From CALMEH01 sp964548225 (GTDB lineage Bacteria; Acidobacteriota; Blastocatellia; Pyrinomonadales; Pyrinomonadaceae): a stretch of DNA of 64,000 nt. The stretch is from NCBI GenBank assembly GCA_964548225.1, contig CAZJQP010000017.1, positions 6,558 to 70,557 on the forward strand. The letters run 5' to 3'. Both the position numbers and the translations under genes were made by a program. The notes beneath the pieces were generated by a model. That model searched no databases and had not been told where the DNA came from. It worked only from the letters and a program-made list of their open reading frames with translations. This document shows, one piece after another, positions 56,296-64,000 of the stretch (within the stretch, counting starts at the first letter, position 1; each line of letters begins with the position of its first letter).

Positions 56296-56733
56296 TTATT
56301 CCGCCGAAATCAAAGTAGCTTTCAAACTAATCTCCGCACCTGCCAAAACTTTCGAGACGGGGCAATTTTCCTTTGCGCTCGTCGCAAGTTTCTGAAATTC
56401 TTCGTCCGAAATGTTCGGAACATCTGCCGAAGTTTCCAAATCAATATTCGGAATCACAAACGCTTCGCCTTGCTTTTCGAGTTTAACGATTGCCTTCGTT
56501 TCAATCCTCGTCGGCGTAAATCCGTTGCGTCCGAGCGTTGCCGATAAAGCCATCGTAAAACATCCGGCGTGTGCCGCCGCGATGAGTTCTTCTGGATTCG
56601 TCGCCGGTTCTTCGCCGAAGCGCGAGCCAAAAGAATACGCGCCCTCAAACGCACCGCTTCCCAATTTGATGCTGCCATTGCCTTCTGTAACGCTTCCTGT
56701 CCATTTTGCTTCTGATGTTCTTTTAATTGCCAT
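56296..56733 (-). CDS. osmC: OsmC family peroxidase (OsmC type)
   Basis: From ATG 56733, with AAGGAAGG upstream, the 145-residue protein has the OsmC pattern: TSEAKWTGSVTEGNGSIKL, EEPATNPEELIAAAHAGCFT with the first redox Cys, and ATSAKENCPVSKVLAG with the second. Both Cys are present, so reduction of organic hydroperoxides is expected, as in OsmC/Ohr. A 54-residue extension in the long reading is not conserved. It follows the monooxygenase gene by 26 bp, in a run of stress genes, consistent with an oxidant-induced operon. Confidence 0.92.
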   Translation of the reverse strand: MAIKRTSEAKWTGSVTEGNGSIKLGSGAFEGAYSFGSRFGEEPATNPEELIAAAHAGCFTMALSATLGRNGFTPTRIETKAIVKLEKQGEAFVIPNIDLETSADVPNISDEEFQKLATSAKENCPVSKVLAGAEISLKATLISAE

Positions 56734-56759
56734 AATTTTTACCTTCCTTGTTTTGTATT

Positions 56760-57059
56760 TTATGAAATCTTCTTCGTCAAAGTTATCTGCGGCGGTTCGG
56801 CGGCGATTTCCTGAACTTTTGCGAAAAAGTCCGTGAAATACGGCATCGCAAAATGTTCGTCGAGCGCGAGCTTGTTCGCCCAAGTTTCGTGCCACACAAA
56901 AACCGTTTCATCATCAATCGCCTGATGAACGTCATAATTCAAACAACCCGCTTCCGCCCGTGAAACTTCAACCAACGACAAAGCCGCCTGTTTTGCTTCT
57001 TCAACCTTTTCACCTTTCACCTTCAAACGTGCCATCAGCACGATTTTTTCATCATTCAT
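56760..57059 (-). CDS. ABM-family (antibiotic biosynthesis monooxygenase-like) protein
   Basis: The 99 residues make one dimeric alpha+beta barrel domain: EKIVLMARLKVKGEKVEEAK, SRAEAGCLNYDVHQAIDDE, and VFVWHETWANKLALDEHF with the conserved WxxxxAL..H helix. YgiN-like members oxidise quinols or small aromatics without cofactors; others only bind them. It sits between the OsmC and aldo/keto reductase genes with short gaps (26 and 21 bp), so it is likely part of a quinone/electrophile response unit. Confidence 0.9.
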   Translation of the reverse strand: MNDEKIVLMARLKVKGEKVEEAKQAALSLVEVSRAEAGCLNYDVHQAIDDETVFVWHETWANKLALDEHFAMPYFTDFFAKVQEIAAEPPQITLTKKIS

Positions 57060-57080
57060 ATAATTTTCTCTAAATAGATT

Positions 57081-58124
57081 TCAAGCATCAATCAAATGAC
57101 GCACATCGCCATAAACAAACTTTCCGACAAAATCCTTTTCGTAGAAATTGTTCGGAAAAATCGAATCAATCTTACTTACGTCGTTCAGACGATTCATCTG
57201 CTCGTCCGAAATTTTCACCTCCAAACTCGCCAGATTATCGTTTAATTGACTCAACTTTCTAGTTCCGATAATCGGAATCATCGAAGCGTCTTTGTGCCGC
57301 AACCAAGCCAAAGCAACTTGCGAAGCCGAAACGCCGAGTTCTTCGGCAATTTTTACAACTTCCTGCGCGATTTTTTCCTTTCTGTCTTTTTCGGGAACTA
57401 ACGCCCCCTGCATCAATTCCGAACCGTAACGCCCCGATTTTGCTTCGTCCGAATCCATATTCAGATATTTTCCCGCCAAAATTCCGCCCGCCAACGGAGA
57501 CCAAGGCGTAACGGTCAAACCTAATTCTTTCGCCATCGGCAAAAGCTCGTGTTCCGGCGTGCGCTCAATCAAACTGTATTCGATTTGAAGCCCGACAAAC
57601 TGCGTCCAATTTTTCAATTCCGCCAGAGTATTCGCCCGCGAAACATACCACGCCGGCGCGTCGGAAATGCCGATATACAAAACTTTTCCGCTCGAAACGA
57701 GGTCGTCGAAACCGCGCATAACTTCTTCAATCGGCGTTAATTTGTCCCAAATATGCAACCAGTAAAGGTCAATATAATCGGTCTGCAAACGCTTCAAACT
57801 TGCCTCGACTTCGCGCATCATCGCCTTACGATTGTTGCCGCCCGCGTTCGGATCGCCCATCACGCCGGAGTTTGAAAATTTCGTTGCCAAAACAACCGAA
57901 TCACGATGGTCTTTCATAAATTCGCCGAGCATCGTTTCCGAAGTTCCATTCGTGTAAATATTCGCCGTATCAATAAAATTTCCGCCTGCTTCACGAAAAG
58001 CGTCATACATCGCCCGCGATTCGTCGCCACTTGCGCCCCAGCCCCATTCTTCGCCGAAAGTCATCGTTCCCAAACAAAGTTCGGAAACTCTTAAACCGCT
58101 TTTTCCCAGTAGTTTATATCTCAT
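57081..58124 (-). CDS. Aldo/keto reductase, copy 1
   Basis: The 347 residues match the AKR family with (beta/alpha)8 barrel: LGKSGLRVSELCLGTMTFGE, then GGNFIDTANIYTNGTSE with catalytic Asp and Tyr, VVLATKFSN with the Lys, and DYIDLYWLHIWD with the His. GTRKLSQLNDNLASLEVK is the NADPH-phosphate site. Substrates in this branch are aldehydes or ketones; this sequence resembles the YajO/plant-type general reductases. It begins immediately after the SDR stop (58125), so the two are transcribed together. A 299-residue relative lies at 61999. Confidence 0.92.
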   Translation of the reverse strand: MRYKLLGKSGLRVSELCLGTMTFGEEWGWGASGDESRAMYDAFREAGGNFIDTANIYTNGTSETMLGEFMKDHRDSVVLATKFSNSGVMGDPNAGGNNRKAMMREVEASLKRLQTDYIDLYWLHIWDKLTPIEEVMRGFDDLVSSGKVLYIGISDAPAWYVSRANTLAELKNWTQFVGLQIEYSLIERTPEHELLPMAKELGLTVTPWSPLAGGILAGKYLNMDSDEAKSGRYGSELMQGALVPEKDRKEKIAQEVVKIAEELGVSASQVALAWLRHKDASMIPIIGTRKLSQLNDNLASLEVKISDEQMNRLNDVSKIDSIFPNNFYEKDFVGKFVYGDVRHLIDA

Positions 58125-58910
58125 TTATTTTCCTGTTTCAGATAAAATCTTTGCTCGTAATCCGCTCATCCAACTTAGCCATTTATCGTAATTTGAAACC
58201 TTGCTGACGATAAATTCGGCAACCTGCGGATGCGGTAAAATCAAAAATTTTTCGCTTTCCAAACCTTTGACCACCGCTTCGGCGCAATCTTCGACTTCGA
58301 TTGCTTCCGCCATCAAAAAACTTTCCGGCTCGCCTTCCGCCGTAGCAATCAAATCGGTTTTCACCCCTTGCGGACACAGACACGAAACTTTAATTCCTTT
58401 GTCCATATAAGCAAAAGCAAGATATTCGGCAAAAGCAACGGCGGCGTGTTTCGTTACGGCATATGGTGCAGCAATCGGCAAAGTCAAAAGCCCTGCGGCT
58501 GATGCAGTAATCAAAAAATATCCGTCCCCGCGTTCCGACATCGAAGGAAAAACCGTGCGGCTCAAATAAAGATGCGACAAAACATTGATTTCCCAAATGT
58601 TCTGCCAAGATTCGTTTGAAACTTCCAAACAACCTTCATCGCCGCCGATTCCAGCGTTTGAAACAACCAAATCAATACGTCCCGACTCATTCAAAATCGT
58701 TTCGACAACCGATTTGCAATTTGCTTCGTCCGCGACATTAAGCCGAAAAGCCTTTCCGCCGATTGATTTAGCGACAATTTCGGCATTTTCAAAATCAATA
58801 TCGGCAACATAAATTTTCTCAGCACCTTCCGCCGCAAATCTTTCGCACAAACCTCTGCCGATGCCGTTCGCACCGCCGGTTACGAGGATGATTTTGTCTT
58901 GAATTTTCAT
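58125..58910 (-). CDS. Short-chain dehydrogenase/reductase
   Basis: The 261 residues show a classical SDR: ILVTGGANGIGRGLCERFA for the cofactor, DLVVSNAGIGGDEG for the NAG motif, the catalytic Ser in YFLITASAAGLLT and YAVTKHA for Tyr and Lys. Substrate cannot be told. It is the first gene of a minus-strand row SDR-AKR-ABM-OsmC-TrxA-quinone reductase, with no gap to the AKR; this suggests joint handling of carbonyl or quinone stress. Confidence 0.92.
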   Translation of the reverse strand: MKIQDKIILVTGGANGIGRGLCERFAAEGAEKIYVADIDFENAEIVAKSIGGKAFRLNVADEANCKSVVETILNESGRIDLVVSNAGIGGDEGCLEVSNESWQNIWEINVLSHLYLSRTVFPSMSERGDGYFLITASAAGLLTLPIAAPYAVTKHAAVAFAEYLAFAYMDKGIKVSCLCPQGVKTDLIATAEGEPESFLMAEAIEVEDCAEAVVKGLESEKFLILPHPQVAEFIVSKVSNYDKWLSWMSGLRAKILSETGK

Positions 58911-58942
58911 AAAACTCTGAATGACGAGCCAAATCTCAAAAA

Positions 58943-60127
58943 CTATTTTGTTAATTCAACCTTAACAATCAAGCCTTTATTTCCAACCGCCATAAATTGA
59001 TTTTCCGCGATTTTAGAGATCGAATTTATTTCCGAAATTAATTTGTTTCGATAAATGATTTTTAAGTTTTCGCCCGCGTCGGATGAATACAAAATTACTC
59101 CGTCTTCCTGATAATTTTTTTTGTAAGGACTTACGCTCAATCGTCCGACAGCTATCAAATCATTCTCTGACAGAAAAATAATGTCATAAATACAAGCAGG
59201 CTCATCCGTCCAACGAATTGTCCAAGTGTTATTATTTTCGGTTGCTATGTAACTGTAAATTCCTTCAATGCTCCAAGTTCCACGCGCCATTCTTAAACGA
59301 TTGGAGTTTCCGAGCTTCCCGAAATTGCTCAGAGTTGTTTGAGGAGGAAAATCAAACTGTGGTCCGAACTGATTCCAAGTTTTTCCGCCATCATTTGTTT
59401 CAAACAATTTACTCGAAAACATCGAAACTTTAAATCTTTCAGGCGTTTCGGCAATAAGTCCGGTAATCATTTGTCGTGCGTCTTGAAAACCGTTTTTCTC
59501 AAATAAGTTCGCGCCGATTTCTGTCCAAGTTTTTCCGCCGTCGTTTGTTTTTCTTAAAAATTTTGTTGAATCATAGACATTTTTCGGATTGCTGGTTTCG
59601 CCAATTAACCAACCGTTGTTTTCGTCTAAAAAGTAAATATCATAAATTCCGGTAAAATCCTCCGCCAAAATCGTCTGCCACGTTTTTCCGCTGTCGCTCG
59701 TTTTCATCAACCAAGATTTCGTATCGTTTTTATTTACATTCCCGACTCTTTTAATAGTTATCCAACCAAACGATTGATTGACAAAAATTACATCTGCGAA
59801 GAATGCATCTTTTTCTACCTGAATCGGCACTTTTGTCCAATTTTTTCCGCCGTCTTCGGTTTTGTATAAATTTTCAGCCTTTCCAATCAACCAACCATTA
59901 TCTTTATCGAAAAAATAGACCTTTCTGTAATTTTCATCAGTGTTTAAGACGCTTTCCGTTATCTTTGCAGAATTCGATTTTTCATCAATAACCTTAGATT
60001 CGGCTCTGACAATTTTCGGCGATGCTGTCGGTTTTGGAACAAAAAGCGAATCGGCTGACGTTTCCTTTGAACAACCCGCACAGACGAAACCCAAAAATAT
60101 TACGCTAAATAAAATGCAATTTTTCAT
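58943..60127 (-). CDS. YCF48/Hcf136-like beta-propeller lipoprotein
   Basis: The 394 residues start with a lipoprotein signal (MKNCILFSVIFLGFVCAGC; lipobox CAGC with the Cys at 19). The remainder is a propeller of BNR/YCF48-type blades with recurring phrases: LYKTEDGGKNWTKVPIQV, MKTSDSGKTWQTILAEDF, LRKTNDGGKTWTEIGA and ETNDGGKTWNQFG. The repeated DGGKTW turns are Asp-box motifs. Non-photosynthetic relatives are exported proteins of unknown role, perhaps in assembly or binding of sugars or proteins. It ends 32 bp upstream of the SDR start on the same strand. Confidence 0.88.
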   Translation of the reverse strand: MKNCILFSVIFLGFVCAGCSKETSADSLFVPKPTASPKIVRAESKVIDEKSNSAKITESVLNTDENYRKVYFFDKDNGWLIGKAENLYKTEDGGKNWTKVPIQVEKDAFFADVIFVNQSFGWITIKRVGNVNKNDTKSWLMKTSDSGKTWQTILAEDFTGIYDIYFLDENNGWLIGETSNPKNVYDSTKFLRKTNDGGKTWTEIGANLFEKNGFQDARQMITGLIAETPERFKVSMFSSKLFETNDGGKTWNQFGPQFDFPPQTTLSNFGKLGNSNRLRMARGTWSIEGIYSYIATENNNTWTIRWTDEPACIYDIIFLSENDLIAVGRLSVSPYKKNYQEDGVILYSSDAGENLKIIYRNKLISEINSISKIAENQFMAVGNKGLIVKVELTK

Positions 60128-60178
60128 AATAGAATTTGAAACCCCAAAACAGATATAAGTTGTAGCACCTCAACAATT

Positions 60179-61135
60179 TTAACTTACCGTCAAAACAACC
60201 TTCCCCGTCGTTTTGCGGTTTTCAATCGCTTCGTGCGCTTCTCGTGCGTTTTCGAGCGGAAATTCGGTAACTTGAATTTTCAAACGTCCTGCGCCGAGAT
60301 GTTCGAGCAGTTCTTTGGTAAAAGCAATTCGATTTGGAACAGATTCATTCATCAGCCAATAGCCGCGAATCGTGTGATTTTTCGCCATCAAACTCAGCAC
60401 CGAAACTTTGAAATCTTCACCCGAAGCCGCACCGTAAATCCACATCGTGCCGTGTTTGGCGAGAACTTTTAAGTTTTGCGCGACAATCGCGCCGCCGACC
60501 ATTTCAATCAACCAATCAACGCCGCGTCCTTCGGTCGCTTTCAAAACTTCGTCCGCCCAATCCGCTTCGCTGTAATTTATTGCAAAATCCGCGCCCAAAT
60601 CGGCGACAAGCTGTAATTTCTGTTCGCTCGAAGCCGTTCCGATAACTTTCAAACCTTTGTGTTTCGCAAGTTGCACAAGCAAACTGCCAACACCGCCCGC
60701 CGCCGCGTGAATCAGAATCGTTTCGCCTGATTTTGTTTCATTCAAAAGTCCGAGTGCAGTCAAACCTTGCACGAGAAGCGCGGTTGATTCGCCAAAACCT
60801 AATTCATCAGGAATCGGCATCGTCAAAGCGGCTTTTGCCGTTGCAAATTCTGCATACCCACCGCTCGAAGTCGTCGCCAAAACTCTCTGACCAACCGAAA
60901 ACCCGCTCACGTTTTCGCCCAAACTTTCAATCGTCCCTGCCGCTTCATAACCGAGCGTGAACGGCAAATCGGGCTTCGTCAAATAATTCCCCGAACGCAT
61001 CATCGTATCGGCATAATTAATTCCCGCCGCTGCGACTTTGATCAAAACTTCGTCCGCTTTCGGCACAGGTTTTTCGATTTCTTCGAGCGATAATTTCTCT
61101 GCTCCGCCAAGTTCATTAACTCTGATTGCTTTCAT
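60179..61135 (-). CDS. Quinone reductase-like MDR oxidoreductase, copy 2
   Basis: The 318 residues start at ATG 61135 (MKAIRVNELGGAEKLSLEEI). Motifs are GINYADTMMRSGNY, LPFTLGYEAAGTIESLGENV and LIHAAAGGVGSLLVQLAKHKG for the NADPH fold, then GKVVLTVS at the end. It lacks zinc ligands, as in NADPH:quinone oxidoreductase (Qor). The upstream overlap with the 272-residue gene (61146 stop) is removed by this start. It parallels the gene at 54863, from which it has diverged well, and adds to the density of quinone-handling enzymes. Confidence 0.9.
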   Translation of the reverse strand: MKAIRVNELGGAEKLSLEEIEKPVPKADEVLIKVAAAGINYADTMMRSGNYLTKPDLPFTLGYEAAGTIESLGENVSGFSVGQRVLATTSSGGYAEFATAKAALTMPIPDELGFGESTALLVQGLTALGLLNETKSGETILIHAAAGGVGSLLVQLAKHKGLKVIGTASSEQKLQLVADLGADFAINYSEADWADEVLKATEGRGVDWLIEMVGGAIVAQNLKVLAKHGTMWIYGAASGEDFKVSVLSLMAKNHTIRGYWLMNESVPNRIAFTKELLEHLGAGRLKIQVTEFPLENAREAHEAIENRKTTGKVVLTVS

Positions 61136-61145
61136 AATTTTTAGT

Positions 61146-61964
61146 TTATTTGATTTCTTCAATCCAATTATGCTCAAATTTTCTATCAATTTCCTCGTAA
61201 TTTTCTTCTTTATAAACTCTCTTCATAAAATAAGGTTTCCCTTTATTATCGGTTTGAAGATGAAAGATTCCTTTGTCGTTCATTGTAAAGATTTGATAAA
61301 TATTGCTAAATTCTATCCCTTTACCATAATTGCCGTCATCATAAGTTCCGCTTAAAAAATCCAAAGTGCCGTCATTGCCAAAATCGAAAAGACCAAATTC
61401 TCTGTCCAATAAAAACCGATATGTGCCGAAAAAACTTTTATTTTTGGTATTCAGATCATAAATCAAGTAATTCATCACCCGACAACCGATTCCGGTGCAA
61501 GGCGTATTGACCATACTAATTCCAATCAATTTTCGGTCGCCAAATTCAAATAGTTTGATTTGATCCCAATTATTCGTAAAATCAACGTCTTCTTTATCTT
61601 CATTTACTATATTCAAAGTCTTTTGATTTTTTAAGGAAAACATATCTCCGTTAATTTTAATTTTGGTTTCCGTAAATGAATGAAACCATATAACTTTATG
61701 ATTTGAAATATTGACAGTTTCTTCGCTTTCTTCCCGGACACCATCATAAAGATTGTTGATAATAATCGAAGGTTTTATTTCTCGACCTCTAAAGTAATAT
61801 TTGAGCCGTTCTTCAACCGATATTTTCCTGAACTTTACTTTTTTCTTTTTTTCTTTCGGAGATTTGGGCGGTTTTACATAATTTAATTCAATAGGTTTCT
61901 GCGCTGTTAGATTTGCTGATAAAAGAAACAGTATAAAGATGTTCAAAATAAATTTTAGGCTCAT
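61146..61964 (-). CDS. Exported protein of unknown function
   Basis: The 272 residues carry a signal peptide (about 1-21, MSLKFILNIFILFLLSANLT) followed by a Lys-rich tract (KPPKSPKEKKKKVKFRK). The body (about 50-270) has beta-rich sequence with TGIGCRVMNYLIYDLNTKNK, FGLFDFGNDGTLDFLSGTYD and IYQIFTMNDKGIFHLQTDN; the DFGNDGTLDFL phrase resembles a VCBS/FG-GAP calcium loop, so part of a propeller is possible. No catalytic pattern is seen. It precedes the quinone reductase by 10 bp. I cannot name a family. Confidence 0.7.
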   Translation of the reverse strand: MSLKFILNIFILFLLSANLTAQKPIELNYVKPPKSPKEKKKKVKFRKISVEERLKYYFRGREIKPSIIINNLYDGVREESEETVNISNHKVIWFHSFTETKIKINGDMFSLKNQKTLNIVNEDKEDVDFTNNWDQIKLFEFGDRKLIGISMVNTPCTGIGCRVMNYLIYDLNTKNKSFFGTYRFLLDREFGLFDFGNDGTLDFLSGTYDDGNYGKGIEFSNIYQIFTMNDKGIFHLQTDNKGKPYFMKRVYKEENYEEIDRKFEHNWIEEIK

Positions 61965-61998
61965 AAATAGCGATGCTCCTTTTCACTTTTTAACTTTA

Positions 61999-62898
61999 TT
62001 AAGTCATTCCAACCCAACTTTCATCGGCAACTTCGCGCCATCTTTCACGAATCGCTTCAAACTCTTCGTCCGAGAGATTTCCTTCCGCGACATATTTCGC
62101 GTTTTCCTGCCAACGATTCGGCTTGGTCGTGCCGACAATCATCGTTGAAACTCCCGGAATTGTCATCGTAAATCTGAGCGCGGTTGCCGTTGCTTCTTCC
62201 AAAGATTTGTCTAAAAACGCGAATCTCAATTTCTGAATTCGCTCCCAATACGGCAAATGATAAGCGTTTTCGGTCTTTTCCGCGTGCCGCCAAACTGCAT
62301 TGGCAATCGGACGTTTCGCAATCACGCCGATATTTTTTTCAGCCGCGAGTTTGATATTTCCGTCAATCGCCGATTGGTCGGCAACCGAAACTGATGTTTG
62401 CAAAGTATCAAAAACGTCCATTTCCAGAGCAAATTTAGCATCTTCGTTGTCGCCTGAATATCCGATGTATCGTGTATAACCTTTCTCTTGCGCCCGAAGG
62501 AGTGCTTCAATCGCTTCGCCGCGTTTCAAGATTTCGCTGTTGCAACTGTGCAATTGTGCGATGTCCAAATAATCGGTTTTCATATTCCTGAGCGAAGTTT
62601 CAATCGTTTCCAAAATGCCCTTTTTCGACCAATCTTCGCGCGTAAAACCGTCCAAACCGCCGCATTTTGTCAAAAGATAAAAATCTTTGCGCCGTTTTGA
62701 AACCGCTTCGCCAATCATCTTTTCGCTAACAAGATACGCCGCCGCCGTGTCAATCAAATTCAACCCCGAATCAATCGCTGAATTGAGCAAAACATCAACG
62801 TCCGCTTGCGTTTGATGCGGATTAAATCCAATCTCCGCACCGCCAAACCCAAGCACACTAACTTGCATATCAGTCTTGCCGAATTGTCGCTTTTCCAT
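61999..62898 (-). CDS. Aldo/keto reductase, copy 2
   Basis: The 299 residues run from ATG 62898 (MEKRQFGKTDMQVSVLGFGG). Active-site text: GLNLIDTAAAYLVSEKMIGE with Asp and Tyr, YLLTKCGGLDG with Lys, and YLDIAQLHSCNSE with His, then FTMTIPGVSTMIVGTTKPN near the end. The sequence is different from copy 1 and resembles the family of general aldo/keto reductases acting on sugar or quinone-like carbonyls. A 16-bp perfect hairpin lies just upstream. Stop is 34 bp before the exported-protein gene start, so a shared transcript is possible. Confidence 0.9.
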   Translation of the reverse strand: MEKRQFGKTDMQVSVLGFGGAEIGFNPHQTQADVDVLLNSAIDSGLNLIDTAAAYLVSEKMIGEAVSKRRKDFYLLTKCGGLDGFTREDWSKKGILETIETSLRNMKTDYLDIAQLHSCNSEILKRGEAIEALLRAQEKGYTRYIGYSGDNEDAKFALEMDVFDTLQTSVSVADQSAIDGNIKLAAEKNIGVIAKRPIANAVWRHAEKTENAYHLPYWERIQKLRFAFLDKSLEEATATALRFTMTIPGVSTMIVGTTKPNRWQENAKYVAEGNLSDEEFEAIRERWREVADESWVGMT

Positions 62899-62917
62899 AG
62901 ATTTGTTCGTTGTTGGC

Positions 62918-62962
62918 AGTTCGTTGTTCGTTGCAAAAATCAAATACAACGAACAACGAACT
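62918..62962. repeat. Inverted repeat of TTCGTTG words
   Basis: AGTTCGTTGTTCGTTG (62918-62933) pairs perfectly with CAACGAACAACGAACT (62947-62962), loop 13 bases. It lies between glutathione peroxidase and aldo/keto reductase genes. Confidence 0.88.
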
Positions 62963-62970
62963 ACTTACGA

Positions 62971-63519
62971 CTATCTTGCCAATTCTTCTTCCAATTTTGT
63001 CGTCAAACGTGCGTCGTCCGGCGCAACGTCCGGCGCGAAACGTGCAACTATTTCGCCGTCTTTGCTGACCAAAAACTTCTCAAAATTCCATAAAACTTCA
63101 CTCGGAGTTGAACGAACCGCGCCATAACCTTTTAATCTTTCTTCCAATGCGCCGTCATTTACGTCTGTGTCCGGCTTAGTTTCAGTCAAATAATGATAAA
63201 GCTGATGTTGGTCGTCGCCTTTGGTCGAAAGTTTTGAAAACATCGGAAAGCTGACGTTGTAATTTGCCGAGCAAAATTCTTTGATTTCTTCTTCTGTGCC
63301 GGGTTCTTGTCCGAGATAATTGTTTGCCGGAAAACCCAAAACTTCAAAACCTTTGTCTTTATATTCCGAGTATAGTTTCTGCAAACCTTCGTATTGCGGA
63401 GTCAAACCGCATTTCGACGCAACATTTACAATCAAAAGCGTTTTGCCTTTGTATTCGCCCAAGTTCGTTTCTTCCCCGTCAATCGTTTTCACGGGAATTT
63501 CATAAATTTCATTTGCCAT
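62971..63519 (-). CDS. Glutathione peroxidase family (thioredoxin-type) peroxidase
   Basis: The 182 residues show the family signatures: KTLLIVNVASKCGLTPQY with the catalytic Cys (not Sec), GFEVLGFPANNYLGQEPGTE where the usual Cys of FPCNQF is Ala, and VLWNFEKFLVSKDGEI with the Trp and Asn of the WNF motif. It reduces hydroperoxides; many bacterial members use thioredoxin, and a thioredoxin gene lies nearby. An ARFAPDVAPDD tail ends the protein. It starts 18 bp after the DUF1801 gene on the same strand. Confidence 0.93.
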   Translation of the reverse strand: MANEIYEIPVKTIDGEETNLGEYKGKTLLIVNVASKCGLTPQYEGLQKLYSEYKDKGFEVLGFPANNYLGQEPGTEEEIKEFCSANYNVSFPMFSKLSTKGDDQHQLYHYLTETKPDTDVNDGALEERLKGYGAVRSTPSEVLWNFEKFLVSKDGEIVARFAPDVAPDDARLTTKLEEELAR

Positions 63520-63536
63520 AGATATTTTTCCTTAAC

Positions 63537-63965
63537 TTAAAATTGAATATTTCCTTTTCTAACATTTTCGATTGAATTTGCAATTAATTCCATCAAAACT
63601 TTTTCGTCTAAATCGCTTAAACGCTTGACGTAAAGACACGATTTGCCGGTTTTGTGCTTGCCCAATTTTGCAAGCAGTTCATCATATTTCGTAAAACCGC
63701 TCATAATATAAAGCGTCAAATTTGCCTTGCGCGGCGCAAACCCGATTTCCATCCATTCGCCTTCGCGTCCCGAAGCATATTTGTAATTGTAAGTCCCGAA
63801 ACCGACGATGCTCGCGCCCCACATTTTCCCTTCTGCGCCGGTTGCTTTCTGCATCATTCCCGAAACTTTTCGGCAATCCTCGCGCATATTCTCATCTTCG
63901 ATTTTGTTGATAAAATCCTCGACACTTGCTTGCGTTTGTTTCGTTTTCAACTCCGCCTTCGCCAT
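63537..63965 (-). CDS. DUF1801 family protein
   Basis: The 142 residues fit DUF1801 (YdhG-like): SVEDFINKIEDENMREDCRK, MWGASIVGFGTYNYKYASG, EWMEIGFAPRKANLTLYIMS and GKSCLYVKRLSDLDEKVLME, the conserved order. The fold is a small alpha+beta domain found in single-copy proteins and near stress genes; its biochemical activity is not known. AAGGAG stands ten bases before the ATG. It is the first gene seen in the minus-strand run that continues with the glutathione peroxidase. Confidence 0.9.
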   Translation of the reverse strand: MAKAELKTKQTQASVEDFINKIEDENMREDCRKVSGMMQKATGAEGKMWGASIVGFGTYNYKYASGREGEWMEIGFAPRKANLTLYIMSGFTKYDELLAKLGKHKTGKSCLYVKRLSDLDEKVLMELIANSIENVRKGNIQF

Positions 63966-64000
63966 TTAATTTTGCTCCTTTCTAATCACCAACAAACCGT

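Noticed and set aside
62971..63519. Glutathione peroxidase as a second selenoprotein
   Set aside because: The active-site codon gives Cys (ASKCGLT); there is no in-frame UGA.
1..64000. tRNA, rRNA or riboswitch genes
   Set aside because: I looked for cloverleaf ends, GGTTCRA-type arms and common riboswitch cores in the spacers and saw none that I could support by eye.

Overview
The window looks like chromosome from an Acidobacteriota bacterium, most likely class Blastocatellia (inference). The grounds are an acidobacterial-type VWFA-related secreted protein, an ECF sigma factor of the Sig-70_X6 type followed by a Ser/Thr kinase with WD40-like repeats, CSLREA beta-helix and fungalysin/FG-GAP exoproteins, a b558-type sdhCAB, and AT-leaning spacers full of palindromic repeats. 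I saw no rRNA or tRNA gene, no CRISPR array and no intact transposase.

Layout. 1-4.8 kb: partial Uma2 nuclease, nadC, then a minus-strand scpA-scpB-two membrane proteins-rluB operon. 4.8-5.7 kb: a 21-bp palindromic array and nested miniature transposons. 5.7-7.9 kb: DinB, DUF2237, a BrnT toxin pair, an ArsC-like reductase with UGA at its catalytic Cys codon, and DUF779. 8-14.1 kb: CSLREA beta-helix protein, endonuclease-like protein, aldehyde dehydrogenase, a second 21-bp array, CrtC/AttH-like protein. 14.5-22.7 kb: a zinc-ribbon protein, then two tandem copies of a secreted S8 protease-GNAT cassette, each behind a sigma-54-type promoter. 22.9-30.6 kb: GGDEF-EAL protein, globin, ECF sigma factor, 1.1 kb of nested repeats with a third array, Ser/Thr kinase. 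30.6-39.3 kb: CASTOR/POLLUX-like channel and an sdhC-sdhA-sdhB operon with five unrelated genes between its subunits. 39.5-45.2 kb: LysR regulator, M15-like protein, M36 protease, broken antitoxin, unknown protein. 45.3-53.7 kb: signalling block (HD-GYP, STAS, VWFA, AAA-RsbW fusion, GGDEF). 54-64 kb: DUF2383 protein and a minus-strand redox/stress block (quinone reductases, thioredoxin, OsmC, monooxygenase, aldo/keto reductases, SDR, glutathione peroxidase).

Most notable: (1) both S8 proteases carry, between signal peptide and protease, a region that reads like the first AAA+ domain of ClpB with Walker A destroyed and Walker B changed from D to N; this Clp reading comes from memory of ClpB sequence and needs a structural or profile search. 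(2) The S8-GNAT cassettes share promoter architecture, and the GNAT copies share a 792-bp apparently identical block while their proteases have diverged. (3) The ArsC-like gene has an in-frame UGA exactly at the catalytic Cys, with a SECIS-like hairpin downstream, so it is a selenoprotein candidate. (4) Three unrelated-sequence arrays all have a 21-bp period and all adjoin or contain miniature elements with GAAGCTGT-type ends and a TTA/TAA duplication.
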